Shown piece by piece: positions 34,136-46,311 of a stretch of 64,000 nt of DNA. How positions within the stretch are numbered: position 1 is the first letter of the stretch; each line of letters starts with the position of its first letter. A program made the position numbers and the translations under genes. A model generated the notes under the pieces. The model worked only from the letters and a program-made list of their open reading frames with translations, searched no databases and was not told the DNA's origin. The stretch is from positions 372,001 to 436,000 of the forward strand of contig ML976675.1 of the NCBI GenBank assembly GCA_010015655.1, given 5' to 3'. This stretch comes from Bimuria novae-zelandiae CBS 107.79 (Eukaryota; Ascomycota; Dothideomycetes; Pleosporales; Didymosphaeriaceae).

Positions 34136-35543
34136 GATGCGAGCGATCGGAAGCTTCTGAATGGCTTCCATATGTGCCTGCAGCAGCAATGCAGGTGTTG
34201 ATCGCAGCGGAGTCGGGCGGTTGCAGGATCAGCTTCCCATTCCCCGGATCAGCTGTTGCTGAGTGGATCTCTGTTGCCCGCGGAGTTGTACGAGCATAGA
34301 TAACACAGAATCTTGCTCAAGGCGCCCGAATACGTTCAAAGTAAATAACATGTGAGACAATCGGCGGCTGCGATGCGCGTGGTCGGAAGCGCACGAAAAC
34401 TTTGGGAAGGCGCGATCCTAACTAAGCGAAAACGTCCGTCGTCACTACTTCCGGAGCCGGAACAACTGTTCGGAGGCAGATACGAACGAGCTCCATTCAC
34501 TCCGTATGAGGGGTCATCGGGCCGCCTGGTATTAATCAAGGTCTTCAATTCCGCGAATTCGCCTTATGCAGAGACAATTCTCTACTCAGCTTACGTTGTG
34601 CGACTCCTCGACGCGCAGGATTAGAAGCCTACGGATGTCGCTTGGGTGCAGTACACGCACGATCATGTAGCCCGGCTGCTCGAATGAGGCAATCCAAGAC
34701 ACGGCCCTTGTGTAAGGCTCCGTGAGCTGCACGCATGTGCTCATCGGCTATTCGGTCGCATCTCAAAGTCGACCGATGGACTGTGGGACGCCGCGGTAAC
34801 GCCACGAGAATACGAAAACCGGCATCTTTTGTTGTACCATCGTACCCAGGTCTACAACGCCTGAGGACACTCATCCTAACCAGTTGTTACGGACCGGAGA
34901 GCGGTCAAGTCGTCACTCAAGGACCGAATTGTTAGCCCTTTGCTAGTCCCCGTAATCATCCTTGACAAATCTTAGGATCATCCATTCTCGTAATGTGCTA
35001 CGAGCCTCACGCAGGGCTCCGCCATCTCTTCCCGCATTCGCAGTCGCCATCTCCACTTTCACTTGCTTAGTTTACATGCACATGCTATTGCCTTTGCGTT
35101 ACATGGGTCTTTCTCGTAGGCTTAGACAAGCTACACCTCAGCATGTATTTCAAGAATAGCTCTATGATCTCAGCTTGCATCGACACTCTCCAATGACCGG
35201 ACGTTGACTGCAGCGCCGCCGCACTGTCGAGAATCTGTCGCTCTGCCAGCAGGCATAGTATCGCCTAGCTGCAGCGTTCCCGAAGCAGCATCCAAGGTTG
35301 ACGACAATATCGTCAGCTTTGCTCCGTATATGCAACCAAGGCGCGGTGTTGAGCGCCTCTGCGGCACGGCTTGTAGAAGACATGGTCGAGCCATGTCATC
35401 TCTCAGGCCAAAAAGAAGTATAAAGATGCCCACTGCTACTGCGGTTTTGGAGCACCACAGCACACAAAAGCTTCTTCTGCTTTACTCTCGCTTCACACAA
35501 CAGAAAGCAATTCAATCACTTCACACTCTTCCATCCATTCAAA
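34136..35543. other. 1.4-kb intergenic region
   Basis: This is the presumed promoters of AIM11 (left) and of the secreted repeat protein (right). A minus-strand 97-codon frame at 35170-35463 starts with a hydrophobic stretch but has no other support. Confidence 0.4.
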
Positions 35544-36297
35544 ATGCTCTTCACAAACGCTCTCGTGCTCCTTGCTTCGGCTTCCCTCACTGTCGCCCTT
35601 CCAGGAGGCGGAGGTTATGGCACCGCCACCTCGAAGACACCTACCTATCCTACCACTACCAAGTCTCATCCACCTCCCGTCCATGAGACCACTTGCTCTG
35701 CTGGTAAGGAGCCTAGCCTGAGAAGCCGTGGGTGATGCTCACTGTCTCTTAGTGTACTCCACCAAGTCGGAAGTTGGCACCTCTACCAAGACGTATGCTA
35801 CCACCGCCTATGTCACCAAGCCCATCACCTACTACACCACCATTACCGTAACCAAGACCTACACCAAGCCCTACACGAGCACCGGCTACGTGACCAAGGT
35901 AAATAGCTTTTGAGCTCCAGCCACATCAGCAACGTCTAACGAATTTGGACAGACCGAAACCGGAACGAAAGTCGATTACACCACGAAGGTCATTCCTGTC
36001 ACCTCCTACATCACCAAGACGGAGAGCTACGTCAAGACTACGACGAGCCTCGTCACCAAGCCTACAACGTGAGAAGTCCCTTCCCAACTATTAGAAAAAG
36101 GAAACGAGCTCTAACTCTTGAACAGGGCGGTTGGCACCAAGACCGAGACCAAGCTCGAAACAAAGGCAGACTCTAAGGTCAAGACCGAGACCAAATCCGA
36201 GGCGACCACCATCACCAAGGTCGTCCCCTACACCACATCCAAGGTGGTCACCGAGACGAAGTGCTCGACCAAGGGCGGCTACGGCAGCGGCTGGTAA
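35544..36297 (+). CDS. Secreted Thr/Lys-rich repeat protein
   Basis: Four exons, 35544-35703, 35753-35898, 35953-36068 and 36126-36297 (594 nt), give 197 residues with consistent phases. MLFTNALVLLASASLTVA is a signal peptide. The mature part has a Gly-rich start and is otherwise built from degenerate repeats of the form [TS]Y.TK..T or VTKP.T (TAYVTKPITYYTTITVTKT, then SYITKTESYVKT and so on). It ends with a Cys and GGYGSGW. There is no catalytic domain. Such proteins are usually cell-wall or extracellular and heavily O-glycosylated. Only about two cysteines remain after the signal, so it is not a classic Cys-rich effector. The transcript leader is short, with a CT-rich stretch before the ATG. 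Confidence 0.8.
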
Positions 36298-39200
36298 TCG
36301 CCCAGCGGAGTCACATGCTCTGCAGCGGCATGCACTGGCGTATTTTTCTTGATAGAATGTATGACACGACTTCACGGGTATGAATGGGTTAAATTGTTGG
36401 GACGACGGGACAGCCACACTCCTTACTGTTGATACACGGGTACCACTTACACTTCTCTGGGGGGAGATCTTACATCTGTGAATACAGATCCACGGTCCTT
36501 AACCTTGCGGCGATGTCACCTCGCTCCTTGGATTTCATAGCTAATACAAATAATATCTTGGTCGCAGAACCTGCCTTTTCTCCCGCTCATTTTGTGATTC
36601 GTGATTGCGCTGGTATGTGGTGCTTCCGTCGCAGCCGGCTCGCAGTGTGCTGAGCGCTGGTACGCCAGCCTGCGTGGACTATCGATTGAGGTTGGTTGAG
36701 TACGAGAGTGCGGTCCAGAAGTGCTGGTGGGGAAGGCGGGACGTCAAGCCTTGCGAAGCCTGAGCTACGCGCATAGCGTACCGTTATGATGGCGAAAGAG
36801 GGGTATGGTGCGTGTGAATATTACAGTTTGGCATATCATCTCCCGCGGATGCAAGAAGCTAATAATAGCACTTTGCTAATGCATACCATAGACGGTAGCC
36901 ATTTTTACTGCATCGTCAATAATTTTTCACGCATACCAAGGCGTTTCCCAATAGTTGGGTTTTCACAAGTGAATAAGGCGATCAGTCGATGCGTCGAATA
37001 TCTGTGCTATGACACACATCAGCACTAGGAGCACCTTCGGAATGCTGGTCAGGTTCAGCCCGAAGCCGGTGCCCTACCGTGCACTGGACGAGTACGCGCA
37101 ATCCCCTCTATCTGTTATCAAGTTGAGGTGTTGCATGTGGTGTGAGGACAATATCATGGAGCAGGGTCCGTTGCGGAAAGGATATACCTTGCGCGTATGT
37201 AGCTGCGAAAATGGCTCGCTGATCAGTGCATAAACGAGTGATATTAGGCCAGAAGAGGAACAGCGGAGATCGGTGCTGTGCAGAGGCTGAACTGTTGGGA
37301 CCGATTTGGTCTGGACTAGAGGTAGAATTCCGATGGTTTGCATATGCAGACAAGCACTCGGTACTTATGCTGGGTAACGTTGGCGGGTTGGGGCGGGACT
37401 TTTTCGAGGCAGTTCCATGGAGTGATCATCACAGGTGAGAGCTTGTTTTCATAGTGGATAGATTGAAAGGCACTACAATTGAATTTGATAGTGGGTATTG
37501 CGCATGTGCGAATCGCAAACCTGGAGAACAGATTACTGACGGGAGCTGGCGGGAGAAGACCTGGTCGAGATGAAGCTGTACCTTGTCACCAGTCTTCGAG
37601 ACATCCACATGGCTGGTCTTGATTCGTGTCATCATGTGGTATTGTTGTCGTGACAAAGTAAATACGATGCGCAACCAGTCGGAACCTCACGTGAACTTTG
37701 CAAACCACTGGGCCTGCGATGAAGTATCCGGTGTTGTGCTCCAGTTACTATATTACCCCGGCGAGCGTGAAATGCTTCACTCACGGTCTTGGGTGTTTGT
37801 ACCTTTGGTAAGATGGCATCTCTTTCACGATATCGTCCTGAAGTACGCGTTAAACCGTTGAGCAGGGAACCCATGGAATAGCACATGTCAATCAGCTGAG
37901 CCATTGCAGTCCATGGATAATGACGCGTCACGCAAAATGCGTATTATTAGACCGCAGACCTTCAGCTCAGCCAACAATGACTTCATCGACTCACCATCTT
38001 GAGCTGAAGGTAGGGATTGCGTTGATGTATCTGCAGTACCTGGATATCCTTGTCTGGCTTGCACGTTCGGGTATGCGGTCAGCAAATACACGTCGACAGT
38101 TAAGACCGGTATAGGCACTGACGAGCTGTGAAGAATGCGGAAAATGGGTACCTAGCTCGAAGGGAGAGGCACTTACGATCTGTACCTTACTTGTAGTATG
38201 CATGATTCAGTGAAACAAACATCCGTGTCGAACGAATCTGCTTATCGCAGTTTTGAGACAAAGAACAAACGCCGCGAGCACATGCCGCCATGGAAGGTGT
38301 TCCACTCAGACCCATCTCGTCTGCGGTCAAAGAAAGCAGCATGTAGTTAGTCTCGAGACAGTACGGGCGTGTCGTCTCAACTGCCATGCTCTCGCAGTCA
38401 AGTCACTGATTATCATAGCTAACAATACTTCTAGTGTACTGAGAGATGCGGGCCGAATGAACACGGATTCGTCGAAGCGGATATGTATATATTTAACGGA
38501 CCTTGAGGCGAACTGGGACCCATGAGTGACTCATACCTAGAGTTTTGACCCGAAAGAAAGGGCTTTTGGGTGGTCCTGTACATTTTTTTTAGCGCATCTA
38601 TTTAGATTTGATGTCGGAACCCATTGTGTAGCCGTCCTCCAATGAACATATCAATCCGGTAATTCCTGGACGGCCTCTTACGCCCGCGAAAAAGTCGCAG
38701 ATAGCGCAAGGACCATCGTCCACCGAATCTAACTAAAGTACGGTCAAGTTACCCCAGGCTAATTTGTGGCTTTTTCGAAGGTGCGAGAGGACGGCTGCAG
38801 CGGTACTTCAATTTGTTAAGAGACATTATCACGACGAGCATCATTACAGATGACTCGACGGGCAGTGGCCTCGAACCTCGAACGCACGATGTTCCAGTTA
38901 GAAGAGCACGAGAGATTATACTCAACGATTTTGGAACGAGGATATCGGATTTGTCGGGTTAACTGGTGATTTGGACGTTCCAATGCTGCAATGCTGTAAA
39001 TCTGCCTACCATAGGCAGTTGTTGTTGAATGGATGCCATTAGCGGCATTTAAAGCTGTTGTTTATTTCGCACAGGTGCCGTCTGAGATGCTAGAAGGCTC
39101 AATGAGAGTGTATGTTCGAGTTTTGATGCCGTCCCGTGTTCGGATGGAACTACGATGTTGTCGGTGATCTGACCAATCACGCATTGACTCAGCCGATAAG

Positions 39201-39394
39201 AGGCCCCGGTACAGTCGCGAAGGCCGCTGCCGGAATTGCCCCCACCCAAAGAGGACGGCAGAGAGTGCTATGTGCAATTCTCAAAAGTGGTGTCGCTCAG
39301 GTGATGAGTTTTCTTCGTCGCGTTGACATCCGGAAGCTCCCTGCTTTCTCTGAGCTTGTGAACCTGTCAGAAGCTGCGGAGGTTTTTCCACGCA
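36298..39394. other. 3.1-kb gene-poor region
   Basis: Composition is normal but no open frame longer than about 100 codons shows a recognisable family, signal peptide or splice pattern. No transposon ends were found. It borders the block of decayed genes and may be older decayed sequence. Confidence 0.4.
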
Positions 39395-41208
39395 ATGCCG
39401 CCCAACGAGACGTCACCACTGTTACCTAAGCCGGCTTTACAACCTACATTCCCTCATCCCATTGCGGAAGATAGAGATGTTGCACCCGGCGCATCATACG
39501 ATGGCGGCGCTAAGAATGTTGACGGAGACCAGCTCGAAAGGCAGATCAGCAATGGCGACGCGTCGAAACACCAGGGTATGCCGGAGGTGCGAAAGCGTAT
39601 GAAGTACATCTTTCCAGCTATTTGCATTGGTGTATGTAATTTTGGGTTTTCCCTCTAAGAAGACACGTTATTCACCTTCGCTACCAGGTCTTCCTCTCCG
39701 CCGCTGACCAAACTCTCGTTGTGTCCACGTACGGCACGATCGGCACCGAACTACACGCGTTGAACTCAACCTCGTGGATAGCGACCGCCTACTTCATCAC
39801 GCTCACTGCCTTCCAGCCACTCTATGGCAAGCTCTCAGACATATTCGGGCGGAAATCATGTCTCCTACTCGCGTACATCGTATTCGGCATCGGCTCGACG
39901 TTCTGCGGTTTGGCTCGGAATATGGGAGGATTGATTGCTGCGCGAGCATTCGCAGGAGTTGGTGGGGCCGGCATGAGTACAATCACGTCGATTCTGATGA
40001 GCGACGTAGTGAGTCTTAGAGATCGAGGGACGTGGCAAGGCTATATCAACATTATATATGCAGCCGGCTCAGCTGCTGGAGCACCGATAGGCGGTCTACT
40101 TGCAGACAGTATCGGTTGGAGATGGGCTTTTATAGCTCAAGGGCCACTGTGTCTGGTTGCAACTGCAGCTGTTGCAGTTGTGCTACATATGCCGAAAACG
40201 GACCACTCTCACTGGGTACAGAAGCTCATGAAGATTGACTTCTTGGGTGCCACTGTCCTCATCCTGGCAGTGACCGGAGTCCTGGTTGGTCTTGATCACG
40301 GCTCGAATGTGTCCTGGAACAGTACGTACATCAATCAGCCACCTAAAGGTGGGCCGTGGGTGAACTCCGACTGACGCGAATGCTTAGGCCCGATCACTAT
40401 TGCAGGACTATCAACTACCCCACTCTTCGTGGTCTTTCTCCTCGTCGAACGATACGTCGCAAGTCACCCCATCGCACCGTTCTGCATTATCCTCAACCGC
40501 AGTCTATTCGCCTGCTCCCTCTGCAACTTCTTCTCTTTTGGAGGTTGGCTAGCCGCGTTGTTCTTTATCCCTTTATACTGGCAAGTAATCGCGGACATGA
40601 ATGCTGCAAAAGCGGGCTTACTTCTGATACCCTGCATCCTATCATCAGTCAGCGGATCTTTGTTCGGTGGCATATACATGAAGTGAACAGGAAAGTACTA
40701 TTGGATCACGGTGATCGCATACTCCAACCTTCTCTTTGGTCTGGCGATGGTCCTGCTCTTCGCTGGCATAATCAAAGAGAATATACCAGTGATGGTGGTA
40801 GGCACTATGATCACTGCGTTCTCCAACGGCATAGGAGTCACGACGACACTGATCTGGCTCATTGCAAATGCGAAACACAAAGACCAGGCCGTGGCCACAG
40901 CCTGTTCATATTTGTTCCGCTCGTCGGGTTCAGTTTTCGGCATAGCAATGTGTGCAACCGCATTCAACCAAACTTTGCGCAAGACACTCGGGGCTGCGTT
41001 GGGCGGGAGCGAAGATGCCAATGAAATTGCGGAGCGTGTTCGATCTTCGCTCGCATATTTCAGGAGCCTAGAGCCCGAGTTGAAGGAGGTGGTCAGGGAA
41101 TGCTACAGCAAGAGCTCGAGAGCTGCTTTGACAGTGAGTATGGGTTTGGTCGTTGGCAGCGCAGTTTTCTCCTGGTTCATTAGAGAGAAGAAACTCGGCG
41201 GGAAGTGA
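39395..41208 (+). pseudogene. MFS transporter (DHA2/FNX1-VBA-like) broken by one TGA
   Basis: Exons 39395-39631, 39688-40321 and 40388-41208 join with correct phases for 563 sense codons. The N-terminal tail has PPNETSPLLPK. MFS signatures are DQTLVVSTYGTIGTEL, WIATAYFITLTAFQPLYGKL, SDIFGRKSCLL (motif A), AGVGGAGMSTITSIL, DRGTWQGYINI and GGLLADSIGWRWAFI (motif C-like). The layout is that of 14-helix DHA2 drug or vacuolar basic amino-acid transporters. One in-frame TGA at 40684-40686 falls in the segment GGIYMK-stop-TGKYYW. Relatives usually carry Arg here, so CGA to TGA is the simplest change. Apart from this the frame is clean, so the break is recent or read through. A truncated protein would lack the last five or so helices. 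Confidence 0.85.
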
Positions 41209-41670
41209 GCGAATCAACGGCTACGGTGGCTCTCAATCACGAGTAAAGAATGGATAAAAATTTGGTGCTCGAAAACAGAGCGTGAGCAGTGTTGCACCGC
41301 ATAGTTGACCCGGGATCTGATTGGTGCCAGATCCTGACACAGCTGTAGGCCCATGTATCTCAGCACATAAGCAGCACACCTATTCTCAGCTGGGAGGCTG
41401 AGCGCATCCGTCGTCTCGATCTTCTCCGGTCTGCTACCTCATACGACATAGCGATAGACTTTGCGCATACGAACATCACTTGGCTGTCCGAGCAGGCGAT
41501 CGATAGTGTTGAAAAGGCCGTCACTTTCCGGAGCTGTACTGAAGCCTGGGAATGCCGGTGCGAGTCAGGAAGCCGCATGGCGATTCGACTGGACACAACA
41601 CCTTCAACAGTACCTTGATATCCCACACGCACGTGCGATGACTGCCTGGAGACGGATCGCTAGCCGGGAA
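41209..41670. other. Intergenic between MFS and HET pseudogenes
   Basis: The HET frame stays open upstream to 41461, but the family start MGLCKRCEDL is at 41671. Nothing else was recognised. Confidence 0.45.
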
Positions 41671-43724
41671 ATGGGTCTATGTAAACGTTGTGAAGACCTA
41701 CAACTGTCAACCCTGTTTGCGCCCGAAAATTCGGCTTCACCAGACAAATTTGATCAAATAGCCAGAAGATCTCTCCGACCCCGTTGCACCGTTTGCTTGC
41801 AGATGTCGGACCTGTTCAACTTGTACGAGAACCCGACTGATGAGCTCGAGATCCGGTGGAAACGTTATCGTAGCCATCACCTAAATGGAAATTACATACA
41901 CTCGTGTGTTTCTGGCCTGGAGCGGCAGAAAACATATCTTGTGCCGGCGAAAAGCAATCCGAACGCTTTGACAGACGAATTGCCAGGAGGACCATCGAAC
42001 AATGGTCCAGATTTTGACCTGATCAAGCGCTGGTTAAAATATTGTCAAGCAAATCACCATGAATGCAGACAGTCGCCCAATCCGACAGCATTTCACCTCC
42101 AAGTTATCGACAGCCAAACCAGGAGCCTGGTTGTTATTACACCGAATGACCCTTACGCAGCGTTGAGTTATGTCTGGGGTAATTAGCAGCCCGAAGCACA
42201 CTCAGACCGGGAGAGCCTTCCTGCAATCCCCCCGAAGACAGTAGAAGATGCCATCAAAGTATGTGTGGCCGTGGGGGTGCGCTTTCTTTGGATCGACAGA
42301 TATTGTATCGGCTAAAGTGACGTCGAGAAGAAACATCGTCTCATCGCCAATATGGACCGTATCTACCAGAGTGCCGAAATTACACTAGTTGCCTGTTTTG
42401 GGGAAGATGCGTCAGCAGGTTTGCCAGGAGTTGACGGGACATTGCGCATGCCCTTTCCGGTAGTCGAGATAGGTCCGCATTCCTTCCGAGCTATCCGAGA
42501 CCCAAATGTGGAAATGGACCATTCAAAGGGGAACAGCCGTGGCTGGTGAGTATTTCATTCCGAATTCACACTGTAGTCGTGAATGTATGCTGACTTATCA
42601 GGACTTTCCAAGAGGATTGACTCTCAAGACGTCGATTGGTCTTCATGAAATCCCAAACAAAACTTGAATGCAAGAAACACATCTTTCTTGAGGGTCTGCA
42701 TGATGATTTATCTCATTTTGACTGCAGTCATCATGGGCAAAGGTGCATTACGGGCGACAAGTTCTTGCTCAACGATGACCCTTTCAAAGATGACGTCCGC
42801 AGGTTACTTCTGACACTCCGTCGGGACACATGCGACTACTACGGGAGGGAACTCTCTTTCAAAGAAGACACTTTACACGCCGTTCAGGGAATCTTCAACT
42901 TCTACCAGAATTCTGGGGCTCTCAAAGGCAAGCTCAATCAGTTTTGGGGTTTGAACTTCTTCTCGGTAATAGCCCTGGATGAGCTAACGTCGTTCATTGC
43001 AAATCTACAATGGCGACTGATTCCGGAACGCGGTCCTTCCAAACAATCAACAGGGATACAACTGCAACCCTGGGCGAATAGCTGCCTATTTCCATCGTGC
43101 TCATGGGCTGCCACAATGGCTAACATTGAGGCAGAAATAAGACCTAGGCTATCTCCCGAAACATACGCTTTACGTTGGCGCCACTTCTCGCTAATCCTCA
43201 AGCGTTGCGAGGAGATTCGTATTTCCTTCTCGCACAAATTTGGGTCGCGTGTTGATATACAAAACTACATGCTTGCATCTGAAGATTATCTTTCATTCCA
43301 TCCATGGTTAGACGTCACCTGCATGAGCATATGGTGTAAGATCGCCGACATAGTACCGCTTGACCCTTACGAAGCCTTTCAACACACCTATCACGACAGG
43401 TCACTTCAATCACTATATTTCGACTATCGTTGCGATTGGGCTCATGGTAGCAAGAGCGTGTTCGCCATATTTTTGGGTGCGTGGGAGCCCTGCCGCGAAC
43501 CAAACGATGATCATTACTCTCATCAACTTCTCTTCAGCGATACCATTTGTCTCTTGGTTGAGAAAGTTGCGGACGGCATTTTCCGTCGCATCGGACTGTG
43601 GAAAGGAAGCGTCCCCAAAAGCTGTCAAGATGCACCCAATGAAGAGATTTTGGAGAACATTCTGAAGATGGGGACCATCGAGTCAGACGAGAGATGGGAG
43701 AAGAGAACGCTTCGCCTTATATGA
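41671..43724 (+). pseudogene. HET-domain protein pseudogene with three in-frame stops
   Basis: It starts MGLCKRCEDLQLS, a common HET-protein start. The HET domain follows: YAALSYVWGN, TVEDAIKVCVAVGVRFLWID, RYCIG-stop-SD, ANMDRIYQSAEITLVACFGE, DASAGLPGV and RGWTFQED-stop-LSRRRLVF. A 56-nt intron (42546-42601) restores Trp in RGWTF. Stops are TAG 42184-42186, TAA 42313-42315 and TGA 42618-42620, all in one frame with no frameshift. By comparison with the family pattern they fit CAG to TAG (or TGG to TAG), CAA to TAA and TGG (or CGA) to TGA. About 360 codons remain open after the last stop. It is a different subfamily from the intact HET gene at 13.5-16 kb. Confidence 0.85.
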
Positions 43725-43863
43725 AAGAGAATTTTACATGTTAATCCAATTTTCACTTCTGCTAATTTCGTATACATCACCTCGGCATCCTTCCAAGGTT
43801 TGTTTTGGAAGCTCTCAAATCTCGTCTTGCAGCTTGATCATCACGGCAAGATTTAGGAATACA

Positions 43864-44610
43864 TCACTTCCACCTGACGACTATTAAGTCCAGCTTCGCG
43901 CCCGGTGTCCTCCTTACTTCCTCGAGGGTGAAGTTCGAGTCTGCGGCCTTCAACAAGACTTTCCAGTCATCCTCGTCGCGCTCCTGGGAGTTGGACGTGG
44001 CCAGCATAGTAATATCCGAGTCCCTGGTCGTGTCAGTGGCATTCACATAATTAATGGCTAGTTCATGAACAAGACCTGCTCCTGAATTTCCATCCAAGGA
44101 AGCAATGACTAGTCACAATGACGATCACGTATGGCACCTACCTGTCCCACTTCTCCGCAAGGAGGGGCAGTGTGCAAGGCGCCTCGAGGCACCTCTCGCT
44201 AAACAGCAGGCGAACACCTGGCTTCAGTGCGGGAATCAACGCCCGGAGAATCTTGACACAGTATTTGTCGGACTAGTCATGAAGAATCCAGCGGAAATAG
44301 TAAACGTCAGCATTCTTAACAGGCTGTTCTTCCAAAAAGTTGTGCGCCTGGAATGTCACACGGTGCGACAGTTCGGCTGGCGATTTATTCTTCGCGTCTT
44401 CAATAACCCTGGGAAGGTCCTGCACTACGAATTGCAGGTCGGGGAATTCTTTTGCAAGAGCGATGCACGCCAGGCCGTGCGACCCGCCAACGTCCACGAC
44501 CGTGGCTTTGCCCAGAGAGGCCCAGTCGTAGGCTTTGACGATGTAGGCGGTGCCCTCCTTTTTCTCCATCATTTTCTTCATGGTGAATGTCTAGTCGCGG
44601 TCTTAGTTGT
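43864..44610 (-). pseudogene. O-methyltransferase pseudogene (secondary-metabolism type)
   Basis: The minus strand carries the SAM-binding half of a plant-type OMT: AYDWASLGKATVVDVGGSHG, then FPDLQFVVQDLPRVIEDAKN, RVTFQAHNFLEEQPVKNADV, YYFRWILHD, LIPALKPGVRLLFSE, and the C-terminal TMLATSNSQERDEDDWKVLL and TPGAKLDLIVVRWK. A TAG at 44273-44275 replaces the expected Trp of RWILHDWSDKYC, a G-to-A type change. Further stops at 44591-44593 and 44603-44605 lie in the degraded N-terminal part. The usual N-terminal dimerisation domain is missing; upstream sequence belongs to the next pseudogene. This class includes aflatoxin/sterigmatocystin-type OMTs, but no synthase gene is nearby. Confidence 0.8.
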
Positions 44611-45829
44611 AGATGTGCGGTAATGTGTGATGGTCGGCAGGACCTGATATGCTGCATTAATGGCATCGTATGCTCCACTCTGTAAGAACGAGGGTTCTCC
44701 AATGTCCAGTGGTTTGTCACACCACATAAGATACACGAGGAAGGTGCAGATAGAGTGCGCAAAAGTGTTAAGCTCGAATAGACTGATCGACAGATTCTGC
44801 GCCAGTCGCACTAGACGTTGTACGCATAACCATCCAGCTTGAATGCAAACGAGCGTCTTAGCGAAGGCGCTTGCTTTGCTCTTGTCAAGAATCTCAGCTT
44901 CTGAGATATTAGGGATGAAGTCTGGATGTAACTCCGCTAGGTCCTTGAGCGTGTCCGGTGTCAAAGTGATGCGTCGCTGATAACGCAAAATATCTGAGGT
45001 AGCGCGTTTTGCTGCATGGCTGAACTCTAAAGCGAAGCCACCCATTGCGGTATATTGGCCATGAAATGCAGTTCACGAGGGCCTCTCGGCGGCTTTATCC
45101 CCTCCGTGCGCCTAGAAGTGCGTCAGTAATCATCGAGGCAACCCTAATACGTAGCGGAACCCTATGAACGTGCTTCAACATTGTGATTCGGACCATCGGT
45201 ACCAGTCCGATCCTTCAAATGCTTAGAATCGGTCTGGAGGTTCAAGCGTAGATTCTGGATCCACCTTCTCCAGGTGCGCACTTCTTCCTTCTGTCCTAGT
45301 ATCTTCCACATGGCGATTTCAAGCCCCCTCGCTGTCTTGTACTGCTCATATGCTGTCCATGCAATCTGCAGTGTAATTAGTGGATGCATGGCAACAATAC
45401 TAAACAAGAGAGATTTGGTGCTCCACTGATGCGCCGCGAAAGACTACGAACACACAGCTGGTCGACCATACTCACAAGCTCAGGGGCCACCAAACCTATA
45501 ATAACGCATCCCGCTTTCCTCCGAAACTGTCTTCGTTCCTCTCCTGGCCCTGGAATATTCAAATGCACGGCTGTCCACTTCTAGAGACCCATCGTGATCA
45601 GGCATGATGTGAGGATGCTGAATGTTCCCCGTGACTGGGGTCCGGAGTGCCAGTGTGCAGCGACTGTTCCGTTATATGAACCGAACGGAGTGAATGGCAT
45701 GGTGTAAGAATCCCGCAAGAATGCAGAACGCGAAGAACAGCGGGGAGAGACGAGGGAATATGGGCGCAGCGCACATGTACTCGAGAGCGCGCTTGCGATG
45801 GGCGTAAATGCCTTATGCACCGCCTGCAC
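44578..45829 (-). pseudogene. Uncharacterised fungal multi-pass membrane protein, decayed
   Basis: The pieces on the minus strand are: 45829 to about 45474 (HWHSGPQSRGTFSILTSCLI, then stop TAG 45581-45583, then KWTAVHLNIPGPGEERRQF and VIIGLVAPEL), a GTGAGT donor, an exon from about 45366 (IAWTAYEQYKTARGLEIAMW), and 45090-44578 (AFHGQYTAMGGFALEFSHAA, LTPDTLKDLAELHPDFIPNI, EAEILDKSKASAFAKTLVCI, QAGWLCVQRLVRLAQNLSIS and FELNTFAHSICTFLVYLMWCDKPLDI). The pattern is a widespread Pezizomycotina membrane family without known function. A TGA at 45073-45075 stands where Trp is expected (S-W-T-x-x-H-G). Both stops fit C/G-to-T/A changes. The 3' end runs into the O-methyltransferase remnant. Confidence 0.75.
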
Positions 45830-46311
45830 GACAGATCTGGTGTGAGAATCACGTTTCGTACTGACGCCATGCTCCCGAAGTTATTTTTGAAGGCTGACGG
45901 CACGGTATGCTTCATATGCGGGCCTGTGTTCCTGGGGCATAAATCGAGCGCGACATCATTGGTTATGTGTGGCGATGATAGGGTTGTTCTTGCTGAAGGT
46001 GATCGCTTAAAAGAAGGCAAACATTACTAAAATCAACCTTCCACTTCGATCAGTCAGAAAGATCAGGTTTTGTACCTCATACTAGTGATGGTTCCATTCC
46101 GGTTTTGGAGATGTAGTACTCTACCCCAATCACCATACCTACGTAACAGCTGAAATCCGACGGAAATAAAGGTGCTTCTTTCTATAGGCTATAAGCTACA
46201 CGTAGAGCTACAAGTACGCGACCGTATACACACAAAAGGAAAAAAAGGGCGAATCAAGGAGGTTTCTGTTTTCTATCCATTGGCCCCCGAAACCAACCCA
46301 ACAATGCACGC
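45830..46311. other. Intergenic upstream of the decayed membrane-protein gene
   Basis: This also contains the 3' flank of MIC60. Nothing else was recognised. Confidence 0.45.

Noticed and set aside
35170..35463. 97-codon minus-strand frame with hydrophobic start
   Set aside because: It overlaps the promoter of the secreted repeat gene, has no domain, and its composition after the hydrophobic start is not protein-like.
39395..45829. A functional secondary-metabolite cluster (MFS plus O-methyltransferase)
   Set aside because: All genes are broken and no polyketide synthase, NRPS or terpene cyclase is present in the window.
45598..46020. 140-codon minus-strand frame overlapping the decayed membrane-protein gene
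   Set aside because: It is out of frame with the family-matching sequence and Ser/Arg/His-rich, as expected of a shadow.
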